Below are positions 24,760 to 35,531 of a stretch of 64,000 nucleotides of DNA, in pieces. The DNA lies in assembly GCA_933228675.1 (NCBI GenBank), contig OW121742.1:110020493-110084492 (forward strand). Reading direction: 5' to 3'. The notes below the pieces were generated by a model, which worked only from the letters and a program-made list of their open reading frames with translations, ran no database searches and was not told where the DNA came from. The position numbers were made by a program, and so were the translations under genes. The DNA comes from Stomorhina lunata (Eukaryota; Arthropoda; Insecta; Diptera; Rhiniidae). The stretch's first letter is position 1, and each line of letters begins with the position of its first letter.

Positions 24760-25051
24760 TTTTGCGCAAGGAATAACTAACAAATGTGCAAAATTTCTGC
24801 AGACTATTGAAATATGAAAATCAATAATGCGCAATTTTTGGCGCCCCGAAGTAAACAGTGTTAGCTACTCTCTTAAATAAAAACGTTAACAAATAGAAAT
24901 ATACATTTTTGTCTATCCTAGAAACAACTAATAGTTATAAAATATAAAGTTAACGCGTTGTAATTAGTACTAAAACATTATTTTTCTATCGTTCATTAAT
25001 TTGTTTTATCTGATGAATCCAGAATTTAATTGAATTTAGATTTGTTTTTAT
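24760..25051. promoter_or_regulatory. Msh6 side of the shared Msh6/Prp31 promoter region
   Basis: Two housekeeping genes start head-to-head here. The Msh6 5' leader shows ATGCGCAATTTTTGGCGCC near 24825-24845; TTGGCGCC resembles an E2F site (TTTSGCGC), which would suit an S-phase repair gene. This is inference from sequence alone. Confidence 0.4.
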
Positions 25052-25309
25052 AATTGAAGCATAGCCGCGAATAACGTTTTAAAAGCCGATTTTTACAAAA
25101 CCTGTTTTTTTGCAGATTACAGTCAACTTGACCCTTTTACGTTGCTCAATCACAAAATCAGTCAAAATTATGCACCTTATCGCTATCAAAATACTATTAG
25201 AAAAAAAAATTATCCATATATTGCCTGCTACTTTAAAAACGTTTTTTTACGAATTGTGAACAATTTCAATTTTGTCGCTTACAACGTTATTCGCGGCTAT
25301 GCTTCAATT
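25052..25309. mobile_element. 258-bp MITE with perfect 27-bp terminal inverted repeats
   Basis: 25052-25078 (begins AATTGAAGCATAGCCGCGAA) is the exact inverted complement of 25283-25309 (ends TTCGCGGCTATGCTTCAATT). The interior is AT-rich and non-coding. No clear flanking duplication is visible, so the insertion class is undecided. It occupies about a third of the Msh6/Prp31 intergenic DNA. Confidence 0.9.
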
Positions 25310-25544
25310 GTTTAATGTTTTTTAAAAATCACTTCATTGACAGCATTCATCCCCTTTGTTGCCTTTGTCTTTTCAACATATACTAAGTCTGAAGTTTGTA
25401 AAAATCTTAATAAGTGCTGCCAAGTCTTAGAATTAAAACAGCTGTTTTCCTAACAATCTTGTATAAACGTTTTGTTTACAGAACTTGTTTTCAAGAAGTG
25501 TGTTTTTTACAATTATCCAAATAATTATTAATTAAAATCTTAAA

Positions 25545-27341
25545 ATGTCTTTGGCTGATGAACTTTTAGCAGATTTAGAAGATGAAAATGAGGCCGATGA
25601 TGATTTGGCCATGGAGGAAAGTGTCGAGGAGGCGGCACAAGCTGAAGAAATTGCCGAAAAGCTACTAAAACCCAGCATTAATTTAATGGAAGTCGATGTT
25701 AAGGTCCAATCCATTAGAGAACTATGTAAACTAAGGGATTCCGAGAGACTACAATATATACTCAAGCAAATTGAACACTATGCCCAAAGGCAGCGAACGG
25801 CCACAGAAATGTTGGGCAGTGTGGAATCAGATCCGGAATACTGTCTCATAGTGGAGGCCAATGCAATTGCAGTGGATATAGATAATGAAATATGTAAGTA
25901 GTAAATATGTTAACAAAATAAAGAGTTTTTAATATGACTCATACAAATTTCCAGCCATTATCCATAAGTTTACCAAGGAAAAGTATCAAAAACGTTTTCC
26001 AGAATTGGATTCCCTGATAGTGGGAGAAATCGAATATCTTCTGGCGGTTAAAGAACTGGGCAATGATTTGGATCAGGTGAAAAATAATGAAAAATTGCAA
26101 GCCATATTAACTCAAGCCACAATTATGATTGTTTCTGTAACAGCCTCCACGACACAAGGGTAATTTAGCAAATTAACAATTTTTACAATTTAAATTAATT
26201 TATTTCGTTTCCTTAGAACTTTATTAACGCCTGCAGAAAAGACTCAGATAGATGAGGCCTGCGAAATGGCCATAGAATTAAATAATTTTAAAACCAAAAT
26301 CTATGAATATGTGGAAAGTCGCATGACCTTTATAGCTCCTAATCTCTCAATGATAGTGGGTAAGTTATAGAAGAATTTTCTAATAAAAGCGTTATTAACT
26401 TTTATCTCTTTTAGGAGCATCTACGGCAGCAAAATTATTGGGCATTGCTGGAGGTTTAACGAAACTATCCAAAATGCCTGCCTGCAATGTTCAGGTATTG
26501 GGTTCACAAAAGAAAACTTTGGCCGGCTTTTCCAAAACTCAAATGTTGCCTCATACAGGCTATGTGTTCTATGCACAAATTGTACAGGACACAGCACCCG
26601 TAAGTAAAAAAAGTTTTATATATTGAATGATTGTTTAAAATGTATACATTATCTTAAGGATTTAAGACGCAAAGCTGCCCGTTTAGTGGCTGCCAAGGCT
26701 GTGCTGGCTGCACGTGTCGATGCCTGTCATGAAAGTGTTCATGGCGAAATTGGTTTGAAGTTTAAAGAAGATATAGAAAAGAAATTGGATAAATTGCAGG
26801 AACCACCACCGGTTAAATTCATTAAACCTTTACCCAAGCCTATAGAAGGCAGCAAAAAGAAACGTGGAGGCAAGAGAGTAAGGAAAATGAAAGAACGTTA
26901 TGCCTTGACAGAGTTCCGTAAACAGGCCAATCGTATGAATTTTGGAGATGTAAGTGGATGATTTTTTTTTTTTATTTTACGTATATGTACTTTATTTAAA
27001 TTCAGATTGAAGAAGATGCCTATCAAGATGATTTGGGTTATTCTCGTGGCACCATAGGCAAAACAGGCACTGGTCGCATACGCTTACCCCAGGTGGATGA
27101 GAAGACCAAAGTACGCATTAGCAAGACGTTGCAGAAGAATCTACAGAAACAACAGGTTTATGGTGGCAGTACAACAGTAAAACGTCAAATTTCGGGTACA
27201 GCCTCCAGTGTAGCCTTCACTCCCTTACAGGGCTTGGAAATTGTTAATCCTCAGGCTGCGGAAAAAACCCAAACCGAAATGAATGCCAAATATTTTTCCA
27301 ATACTTCGGGTTTTTTGTCGGTGGGAAAAAGAACAACTTAA
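25545..27341 (+). CDS. Prp31: U4/U6 snRNP splicing factor Prp31
   Basis: Binds the 15.5K/U4 snRNA complex and bridges U4/U6 to U5 in the tri-snRNP. Six exons: 25545-25893, 25955-26159, 26217-26359, 26415-26599, 26659-26949 and 27006-27341, all with small introns and matching phases; 502 residues, the family length. The N-terminus is acidic (ADELLADLEDENEADDDLAM). A NOSIC region follows (KYQKRFPELDSLI to KELGNDL), then the Nop domain with IAPNLSMIVGASTAAKLLGI, GGLTKLSKMP and GFSKTQMLPHTGYVFYAQIV. The C-terminal basic region has KKKRGGKRVRKMKERY, then GRIRLPQVDEKTKVRISKTL. No broken residues were seen. AATAAA at 27389-27394 is a plausible polyadenylation signal. Confidence 0.97.
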
Positions 27342-27712
27342 ATCAAATACAATTTAAAAAAGACACATTTATTGCAAAGAAGTCTTAAAATAAAAACTTT
27401 CCTTAATTAGAAAAAAAAAAAAAACAAAAACTACATTTCATAATTTTGTTGGTCAATATATAAAAAACTTTAAGAGATTGCTGTATTTTCACACTTAAAT
27501 TTAATTAAAATTTGTTTAATAAACTTTAAGGAATGCTAGGCTTTTCAAAAGCTATTTTTAGTCAAGTTTGTTGTTCAATAAGCGAGAAGGAATGGAGATA
27601 AATTTAGTTGATTACTTGTAAAAGGAATTATTTGAGGAAAAGGTGTAGTGTAGAGTTAGGTAAATGTTGAAGATAACAGCACCTTTGGTTTAATTCTTCT
27701 AATATTTGGATG
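27342..27712. other. Convergent 3' untranslated regions of Prp31 and ERGIC3-like gene
   Basis: AT-rich DNA between two stop codons of converging genes. The AATAAA for Prp31 lies near the start; an A-run at 27411-27424 follows. No other feature is seen. Confidence 0.6.
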
Positions 27713-30700
27713 TTAACTCAATTTGCCAATTTCAAGTTTCCTTAATGCCTCCCAGGAGTTGTTAAGAAATACCGCGATTATTCCTGCCACGGTAAAGACG
27801 CCACCTATAATAGAGCAGCAATTAGTGGCAAAATGGCCAAAGGATCTGAAAAAGAATGAATTTTTTTAAATATTTTTTTTTATAAAAAATCGTTTCTCTT
27901 GAGTCGATTCAATTAACTTTTATGGTCTTAGGTTTGAGATGAATAATGAATGAAGTAGATACTGATTGATAAACTAATAACATCCTATTCCCAATTGGTG
28001 TAGGGTATTTAAAAAAAAATGAAATAGAAATAATATATAGATTTTCCATTAAGTTTAAAATTTACCTTTGTTGCTCTTCATATTTCACCATAAGTGGTGA
28101 CAATTCATATGAAAAAAATATACCCGGCATGCCACGTTCTTTAGTGCTAAGATCCTTGCGATAACGCGTTACGGAGAACTGATTTGTATAGATGGGAGCC
28201 TCTTCATTGGCCTTCATATAGACAGTGGGTATAATTTTTAAGTAGTAATTAAACATTTCCGATTTAGATTCTGTGAAGAAAAGTGAAAATATAGAAGATT
28301 ATTAACAACAAATTTAACAAGTCAACAATGCCCATATCTCGAAAACTAATCGATGTGAGGCTTATCAACGTTTTGTAGGTTTAAACAGTTATCATTTGAT
28401 AGAAAAATTACATAGATATTCAAGTTTGAATCTAAAAATTGTTCCAATACTCCATTTTTAAAAGTATATATATAATTCCCTGAAAACATTTCAATTGGAA
28501 CAAGGGGTACTTCTCTCAGACAATGAGCTGCATCCGAATCATTGAAAGGGGCTTACGTTTTAACGCCGGCTCCGAACGACAAATGCATTAGCTAGAGAAG
28601 TTTTACATAGCCTAATACTCAATAACCAGTGGCTACCTGAGCTATGAGTTGAACCGACGCTTTTTTTGAAAACTTATTTTTTTCAAGAGAGTCTGGCCGG
28701 TGATAGAACTTGGGACCTCTTGTATGCTAGCCGGATGACTAACCTGTTATACCACAACGGTTCACAAAAGTATAATAATTAAATTAACATATGCATTGAG
28801 ACTAAAAAAACCCATAATAAGACTATTATGTATGTATCATCTGAGATATATTCATTTCTTTGGAGAAACATCTTAAAAGTTCTCTATGATCTATAAGCAT
28901 TTTTAAGATCGGTCGTATAGAGATGAACTAACGGTTACATTTTTAATGGTAATATTACAACTTATTTTAAATGTTTGCAAATTTAAAAAAAATTGCACAA
29001 AGTAAGCACTGTGTGTTATTGTGAATGATTTATTATCACACTATGACTTATAGATGACGTTGCCACTCTATACACACTTTGACAACGAATCTATTCAAAC
29101 TGGCAGCTCTGTCAAAAAACATCTGAAGAATTTATTAAAAGAAACAGAAGAATTAACACGAATTTTTTAATTTTTGCAAAAAAAAAAAATAAGTGGAAAA
29201 ACTCGATTTCGACAAACGAAATTAAAAGTTTTTAAATTTCTTGCTTCCAAATTATTCAAGAAACGCTAATCAATTAAACAGCAAAATGCCTATGCCCAGC
29301 AGTGCATTTGGTCAACAAGGACCCTCGTGTTTTGAGAAAATGAAAACTGGCTTTACCATTGGCTTTTGTGTGGGCATGGCCAGTGGAGCTCTATTTGGAG
29401 GATTCTCGGCTTTAAGGTAAGAGAAAGTAATCAAGTAAAGCTTCAGTTGTAAGTGAAAACATAAAAACCCGGTTTTCGCCGGCATTACATAATGTTTCTT
29501 TCCCCCCTATAATTAATCTAGAAATATTTTTAATTCTTTCCTTTAATTATCACCCTAGATATGGCTTGAGAGGACGTGAACTGATCAACAATGTGGGCAA
29601 GGTGATGTTGCAGGGCGGTGGCACTTTTGGCACATTTATGGCTATTGGTACTGGCATACGCTGTTAAATGGGAGAGGGGAGAAAACTCCCAGCAATTAAT
29701 TTGGCAAGATTTTCTTATACATACACGTATCTTCTAGCGTCTAAATATTATCTGTTAAGTTTACTTATTAATTACAAACTATATAATTAAAATTATGGAA
29801 AAAATTCAAAATAAATGACAAAAAATTGAAATTGACCTTTGATACAACACTTACCTTCAGTTGAGACTTTGACGCCGTCCAGGGGATGGGTTTTGGCAAA
29901 TTCGATTTTATCACCAAACGAGAGATGATTTATAGTATGGGATAATTTAACATCAGCTATTTGAAAGTCGTGTATATGAAACTGGCGTATGGAGAAACTG
30001 CTACCGGGAGCAATGTGGAAACTACCGGCCATCTGCAAAATTTAGAAAGTACAAATTTAAAAAACGTAAAAAACAGTTTTATTCCTAATATTGCCAACTT
30101 TTCTATATAAGTTGACTATAGAAAGACATTTCTATTGAAAAGTTGAAGATATGAAGGCGTTTCTATAGAAAAGTTGACGATAGGAAACATTTCTATATAG
30201 AAAAGTTGACCAAAGGAAGACATTTCTATATAGAAAAGTTGACCAAAGGAAGACATTTCTATATAGAAAAGTTGACCAAAGGAAGACATTTCTATATAGA
30301 AAAGTTGACCAAAGGAAGACATTTCTATATAGAAAAAATTACTAAAGGAAGACATTTCTATATAGAAAAGTTGACCAAAGGAAGACTTTTCTATATAGAA
30401 AAGTTGACCAAAGGAAGACTTTTCTATATAGAAAAGTTGACCAAAGGAAGACTTTTCTATATAGAAAAGTTGACCAAAGGAAGACTTTTCTATATAGAAA
30501 AGTTGACCAAAGGAAGACTTTTCTATATAGAAATTTTGACCAAAGGAAGACTTTTCTATATAGAAAAGTTGACCAAAGGAAGACTTTTCTATACAGAAAA
30601 GTTGACCAAAGGAAGACATTTTTATAGAAAGGTTGACCAAAGGAAGACATTTCTATATAGAAAAATTAACCAAAGGAAAATATTTCTATATAGAAAAGTT

Positions 30701-32635
30701 GACCAAAGGAAGACATTTTTATAGAAAGGTTGACCAGAGGAAGACATTTCTATAAAAAAATTGACGATATGAAGACATTTCTATAAAAAAGTTATCTTCA
30801 ACTTTTAACCAAAGGAAGACATTTCTATAGAAAAGTTGACCAAAGGAAGACATTTCTATAGAAAAGTTGACCAAAGGAAGACATTTTTATAGAAAAGTTG
30901 ACAAAAGGAAGACATTTTTATAGAAAAGTTGACAAAAGGAAGACATTTCCATAGAAAAGTGCACCAAGGGAAGACATTTCTATAGAAAAGTTGACCAAAG
31001 GAAGACATTTCTATAAAAAAGTTGACCGGAAAAGACATTTCTATAGAAGAGTTCATGAAAGGAAGACATTTCTATAAAAAAGTTGACCGGAAAAGACATT
31101 TCTATAGAAGAGTTCATGAAAGGAAGACATTTCTATAGAAAAGTTGACCAAAGAAAGACATTTCTATAGAAAAGTTGACCAAAGGAAGAAATTTCTATAT
31201 AAAAGTTGAGCAAAGGAAGACATTTCTATAGAAAAGTTGACGATAATAAGACATTTCTATAAAAAAGTTGACGATAGGAAGACATTTCTATAGAAAAGTT
31301 GACGTGGGAAGACATTTCTATAGAAAAGTTGACGATAGAAAGGCATTTCTATAGAAAAGTTGACGATAGAAACACATTTCTATAAAAAAGTTGACCAAAG
31401 GAAGACATTTCTATAGAAAAGTTGATCAAAGGAAGACATTTTTATAGAGCAGTTGACCAAAGGAAGACATTCCTATACAAAAGTTGAACAAAGGAAGACT
31501 TTTCTATAGAAAAGCTGACCAAAGGAAGACATTTCTATAGAAAAGTTGACAATAGGAAGACATTACTATAGAAAAGTATTCATATATGTATAATGTTGTC
31601 CGCGGATCTTTTTATACTTTACAAGCTTTCATGTTGCAATGTATTCTAAATCAAAACCTTATAAGGAAATTTGGTTACATCTTTTAGCTAAGTTTGTTTG
31701 TTTTTGTCCAAGTACGAAAATACGCATATTATTTAAAACTCATATTGTATCACCCTAATATTTTCCATTAAGAACAAACCAATTTGCTCTTATCTCCCAT
31801 TTTAAATGTAATTCAAAATCTTACATGTTTATGATGCCTTTGTTTTCAAATTTGATAAGAGTCAATGCTTAGTAAATAATAAAAAAGAAAACTTCTTACT
31901 CTATTAACTTCCAAATGTCCCTGCACCCGACATCCCTCCTTAAAGGCATCCAAATCGGATCGTTTAAATTGATCTTTACACTGTTCGATTTTATCTAATT
32001 GCACATTCCACTTCTTGACGCGGTAAGCCTCTAAAACTGCATCACAAGTATTACAGCAGCTTAAAAAAAAAGAAACAGAAATTATTAGCAATCCATTTTT
32101 GACACTTTTATCGCATTTTATTTTCTTACTGTGTGCTATTGTTTTCCGCCCCATAACAACTACCGCATGTTGTATTCTTGTTCGAGGGTGAAACAGCTAC
32201 AATCTCCTTAATAGGATCGACTTCTTTTAAGGGATTTCCCTGTAAATCCAAACGATGCTTGAATATATCATGATCAACTCTTAAATGCTGATCGCCCGAT
32301 GAGTCCATAGCATCCAAAGATAAATAATTACATGCTAAATTATGTAAAGTTATATCTAAGTTGATTCTTAACTTATGACCACGCGTCGTGTCTACAAATA
32401 ATTCTTCCGACAGATTGGGGGTCATATAGGCCATGAATTCCAAAAATATAAGTATTGTAACAATACTGGTGCTTATTATAGTCACTGCAAGAGTTTGTTT
32501 AATATTTTAGATTTCTGGTAGCTTAATAATTCCTATCAAGTACTTACCGGCCGCCCCTGAAACCGTTCGGACACTGAAATCTTCCAAGGTACGGGGATAG
32601 GCATCTAAGCGTCTTAAAGCATCTGCTATTTTCAT
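27713..32635 (-). CDS. ERGIC3-type ER-Golgi cargo receptor
   Basis: Homologue of ERGIC3/Erv46, a two-pass membrane protein cycling between ER and Golgi in COPII/COPI vesicles. Six exons: 32635-32548, 32484-32130, 32059-31900, 30032-29855, 28270-28066 and 27845-27713; 372 residues, the family length. The N-terminal [18 protein letters not shown] is followed by a membrane segment at about residues 28-46. The lumenal domain has [33 protein letters not shown], a CGSCYGAE...CCNTC cysteine cluster, [16 protein letters not shown] and [21 protein letters not shown] second membrane segment lies at about 338-357. Intron 4 (28271-29854) contains the Romo1 gene and a SINE; intron 3 (30033-31899) contains a satellite array. 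Choosing ERGIC3 rather than ERGIC2 rests on the SCYGAE/CCNTC cluster and C-terminus. Confidence 0.93.
28478..28765 (-). mobile_element. tRNA-Ala-derived SINE in ERGIC3 intron
   Basis: The minus strand reads GTGGTATAACAGGTTAG (A-box-like), CTAGCATACAAGAGGTCCCA (matching the anticodon-arm and variable region of tRNA-Ala) and AAGTTCTATCACCGGCC (decayed B box and T-arm), followed by about 190 bp of unrelated tail ending in CCCCTTGTTCC. Flanking AAAAGTATA(TA)nATT sequences at 28460-28477 and 28766-28780 look like target duplications differing in TA number. No acceptor-stem pairing remains, so this is a retroposon rather than a tRNA gene. Confidence 0.75.
29286..29667 (+). CDS. Romo1: Romo1 (reactive oxygen species modulator 1), nested in an intron
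   Basis: Small mitochondrial inner-membrane protein linked in other species to TIM23 import, cristae and ROS control. Exons 29286-29416 and 29559-29667 give 79 residues, the standard length. The protein begins [20 protein letters not shown], then has a glycine-rich hairpin ([20 protein letters not shown], and later [17 protein letters not shown]) with GxxxG-like spacing. It lies entirely within intron 4 of the ERGIC3-like gene, on the other strand, with its own leader. AATAAA at 29810-29815 falls 40 bases from the host exon at 29855, so the two transcripts are tightly packed but need not share exonic sequence. Confidence 0.95.
30110..31580 (+). repeat. 31/33-bp satellite family B inside ERGIC3 intron 3
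   Basis: About 47 tandem units with the palindrome TTTCTATAGAAA followed by AGTTGACCAAAGGAAGACA (or GACGATAGGAAGACA). Copies at about 30190-30710 carry an extra TA (CTATATAG) and are 33 bp long, so they stay open in frame on both strands; those frames are artefacts of the period. The 31-bp form dominates from 30790. The same family is at 62575-64000 and, inverted, at 60350-61340. Confidence 0.95.
31581..31899. other. Remainder of ERGIC3 intron 3
   Basis: AT-rich intronic DNA between the satellite and exon 3, with no element or frame recognised. Confidence 0.6.
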
Positions 32636-32932
32636 TTTGTTAGTTATAAAGTAAAGTTATATGTAGAAATAAACGTTTAAATTGTTTAAATAAACATTTT
32701 TTTGTATTTGGTGTAAAAAAAACTTCTGTATGTTTCGCCTCTGTTTTTCTTTTTTGCACTTGGTTCTTCTTTTTTTTTTGACAACGTAAACAAAATATTT
32801 GACATTTCAAATGTGTTAGTTAGTCATCAGTGATGTATCGGTGCTATTTTTAAGTGCTTTTTTAAGAAAATTATAATAGCGTGTTTTCAATACAAATATA
32901 TAAAAATAATCGTATATTTGAGTATATATGTA
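32636..32932. promoter_or_regulatory. ERGIC3-like gene upstream region
   Basis: A 5' leader and probable promoter of the minus-strand gene, AT-rich with T-runs at 32768-32779. No TATA box or other core element stands out. It ends at a TA next to the mariner-like element. Confidence 0.4.
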
Positions 32933-33762
32933 ATGGGTTATCCATTTTGAGGTCTCAAAAGTGAACGTAAATAAAACACATATAAAATAATTTTTTCATT
33001 ATATCTTTTTATTATAAGGTTTGAGCGTTGACATTATGTGTGAAACTCTACATCATTTACGACCACGCGAAATGTTGCAATCATTTATTCTTTTGAGGTA
33101 ATTTTCGACCACTTAGGGAGGTATTTCAGCCATAACTTGACGAATGTTGCTTTTTAAGTGCTCAAGACTTAAAGGTTTATCTGCATAAGCACGGTCTTTC
33201 GCGTAGCCCTACAAAAAAAGTCTAATGGTGTCAAATCACATGATCTTGGTGGTCAGTTGATATCGCCACGGCGAGAAATTAAGAGGCCAGAAAATGTTTT
33301 CTGCAATAAAGCCATATTTACTCGAGTTGGGTGGCATGTTGCACCGTCTTGTTGAAACCACATATTCTTCAAGACGTATTCTTCAATAATGTGCCGTAAG
33401 GCAGCCCTAATTCCTGAGAACGACGAGGAATCGACACATTCGGGTCTTCGACAACACTTATAGCAGCGATATTTTCAGCGGAACGAGCGAAACGATGATG
33501 CACAGGCCTTACAATATTTGTAAGTCTCTTGAAATTTTTTCAAAATTTTGCCAATTACTTGAGTAGTTTGACGATAATCTCCTTTAAAAGTACGGTATGT
33601 AGCTATTACAGAATCACCATTTTTGTAGTATGTTTTGATAATTTTAATGCGTTGTCAATGTCAGACTTTCAACTGAAAAGAAAAAAATTGGTTTAACAAT
33701 TTAGTTTGACAGATGTTAAATTGCAGTCCTATACTTTTGAAACCACGAAATGGATAACCCGA
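32933..33762 (-). mobile_element. Mariner-like element, copy 2, with TA duplication
   Basis: The left end ATGGGTTATCCATTTTGAGG and right end CACGAAATGGATAACCCGA are inverted repeats of about 28 bp with mismatches, flanked by TA on both sides (32931-32932 and 33763-33764). The minus strand keeps a transposase start region (RIKIIKTYYKNGDSVIATYR), RPVHHRFARSAENIAA, IPRRSQELGLPYGT, the catalytic MWFQQDGATCH, and SCDLTPLDFF, but in several frames with stops. The internal length is shorter than a full mariner, so the copy is deleted and dead. It shares ends and transposase with 11766-12200. Confidence 0.9.
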
Positions 33763-33764
33763 TA

Positions 33765-35531
33765 TAAATTCCTTTGTAGTTGTAATTGCGATATTATTGG
33801 TAATATTGCAGAAGTGGCAGCCCTTGGTCGGAGTTCTGAGATTTCCGAGTCGTTCGTGGGAACGATAAATTGCTATAGAAAGTATCGGCTAGGAAATTTT
33901 TCTATTTTATAATATACATTTTTAATACGAAAAAATTAATCCTGTAAATTTGTTAAGATATGTTTGAATTAAGTTCTTATTTTCATAACAGATAAAAATT
34001 TTTCATATAAAATTAAAAAGGTTGTCGTTTTGGAATCACCAAATAAATGTTGGTTTTTATTACTACTACTTTTTTCACGGTTTACTAAAAAAATGTTTCG
34101 TTTATTTAAGTTTTAGACAATTTCGTACCTGGAAAAATATAAACTCTTTAAGATTACATTCAAGAACTGATACTTATGGGATATTACTGAAAATATTACA
34201 ATTACAAGTCGTAATTATAATATTTTCAACACCTTAGCATTACAAAAATTACATCACTTTAAGTAAAAATGGCATTAGAATCTCTTTTTTCGCGATTACA
34301 CAAAATTATTACGAGGATAATTAAAAAACAGAAACTCATCAGAGGAATTGTTAAGCTTCATGCTACATGTAAAAATAATCAATTTAATAATATGTGATGC
34401 GAAAAATAGAAAGGAACCAAAGGGTAAAAACCGGTTTTATTCAGGAGAGTCATTTTAAAGATTTAAATATTATTTTTTTTTATCTAAGTCCTGTTCCACA
34501 CGAATCAGGTTTACTCTATTAGTTTTTCTTTAAATTTCTTTTGAACCACTAACATTTTTTTGATCAGTTTTCATTTTTTTCCTTAAATTTCATAGAAATT
34601 TTTAAAATTTTCGTAAACTTGATAGTACGGTCAGGTTGGCTCAATTTTAACTCTGTCAGTTTTTTCTCATACAAATTCAAGACTTGATAAGCCAAACCTG
34701 ACTAATGTAAAAGTAGACTAAAAACGGAAAATGTAATCTTAATTTACTCAGTTATTATCCTCTACAAAATAAGCAATTTCATTTAGTTTATTTTATTTAT
34801 GGTTGTGATCTGCTTCTATGTATGTAATTGATTATATAAAAACACTCGTTTAAATTTTAACTTATTTTTCTTTAAATTTATTTAATTTTTCTATTTTTTT
34901 TAATGTATATAAATGTTGCCAATTAACCACAACTATACCCGAGAGGCGCGGAGCACTTTTCTTTACTGTTATCATGAATTTTGAATAATAATAATAATAT
35001 AAAAAAAACTGAAATGGTGTAAAAAATTCGTTACCATTCAATTATCAATTAGTGTGGCAACTCTTACTTCAAAAACATGTTTAACTGACTACGTTGTAGG
35101 AATAAATTTTATGACGGCGTTCAAAAGTTGAAATCAAAAAAGAACGACGGCTTTGTTGATATTGTGTTTTTCATTTACGAAAATTTATTATTCGTTAAAT
35201 AAAAGTCGACCAGACCAGTTCGTTGTGGGAAGACGCCAAAGTTAAATAAAAAAAAATTGTTAAATATATTGTGAAATTTGAGATAAAGTTAACTCATTTA
35301 AAAAAATATAAAGAAAAACAAAATAATAAAAGCAAAAAAAATTATTAGCTTATAACTAAATAAATAAAAGAAACATAAATTAAAGGAAACAACGCAATTT
35401 GTTTATAATTTTACAAGGAATAAAGAAAATTTTTGACAAAGAAAAGTGTTGAGAGTAAAAATATCAAAGAAAAGCAGGATTTAAAATTTTTCCTTTTATT
35501 TTTAAAGTAAAGCAAAATTTTTTTCAACAAA
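33765..35531. other. Intergenic DNA and BNIP3-like 5' leader
   Basis: AT-rich, with no recognised gene. A less AT-rich stretch near 35200-35240 (CAGACCAGTTCGTTGTGGG) followed by about 290 bases of A-rich leader is a plausible transcription start for the BNIP3-like gene. Open frames at 33706-33912 and 34022-34237 lack protein character. Confidence 0.45.

Noticed and set aside
24760..24834. Upstream in-frame ATG extending Msh6 by 25 residues
   Set aside because: The PCNA-binding-like motif belongs near the N-terminus in the family, and the extension has no similarity; the ATG at 24759 fits better.
28690..28765. Functional tRNA-Ala gene
   Set aside because: The acceptor and T stems are not paired and the B box is mutated; a long tail and flanking duplications favour a SINE.
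30116..30724. Long open frames on both strands (172 and 174 codons) in the ERGIC3 intron
   Set aside because: They follow from a 33-bp tandem unit without stops; both strands are open at once and the frames end where the period reverts to 31 bp.
30110..31580. CRISPR-like regular array
   Set aside because: Units are contiguous with no unique spacers, and the setting is an intron of a eukaryotic gene.
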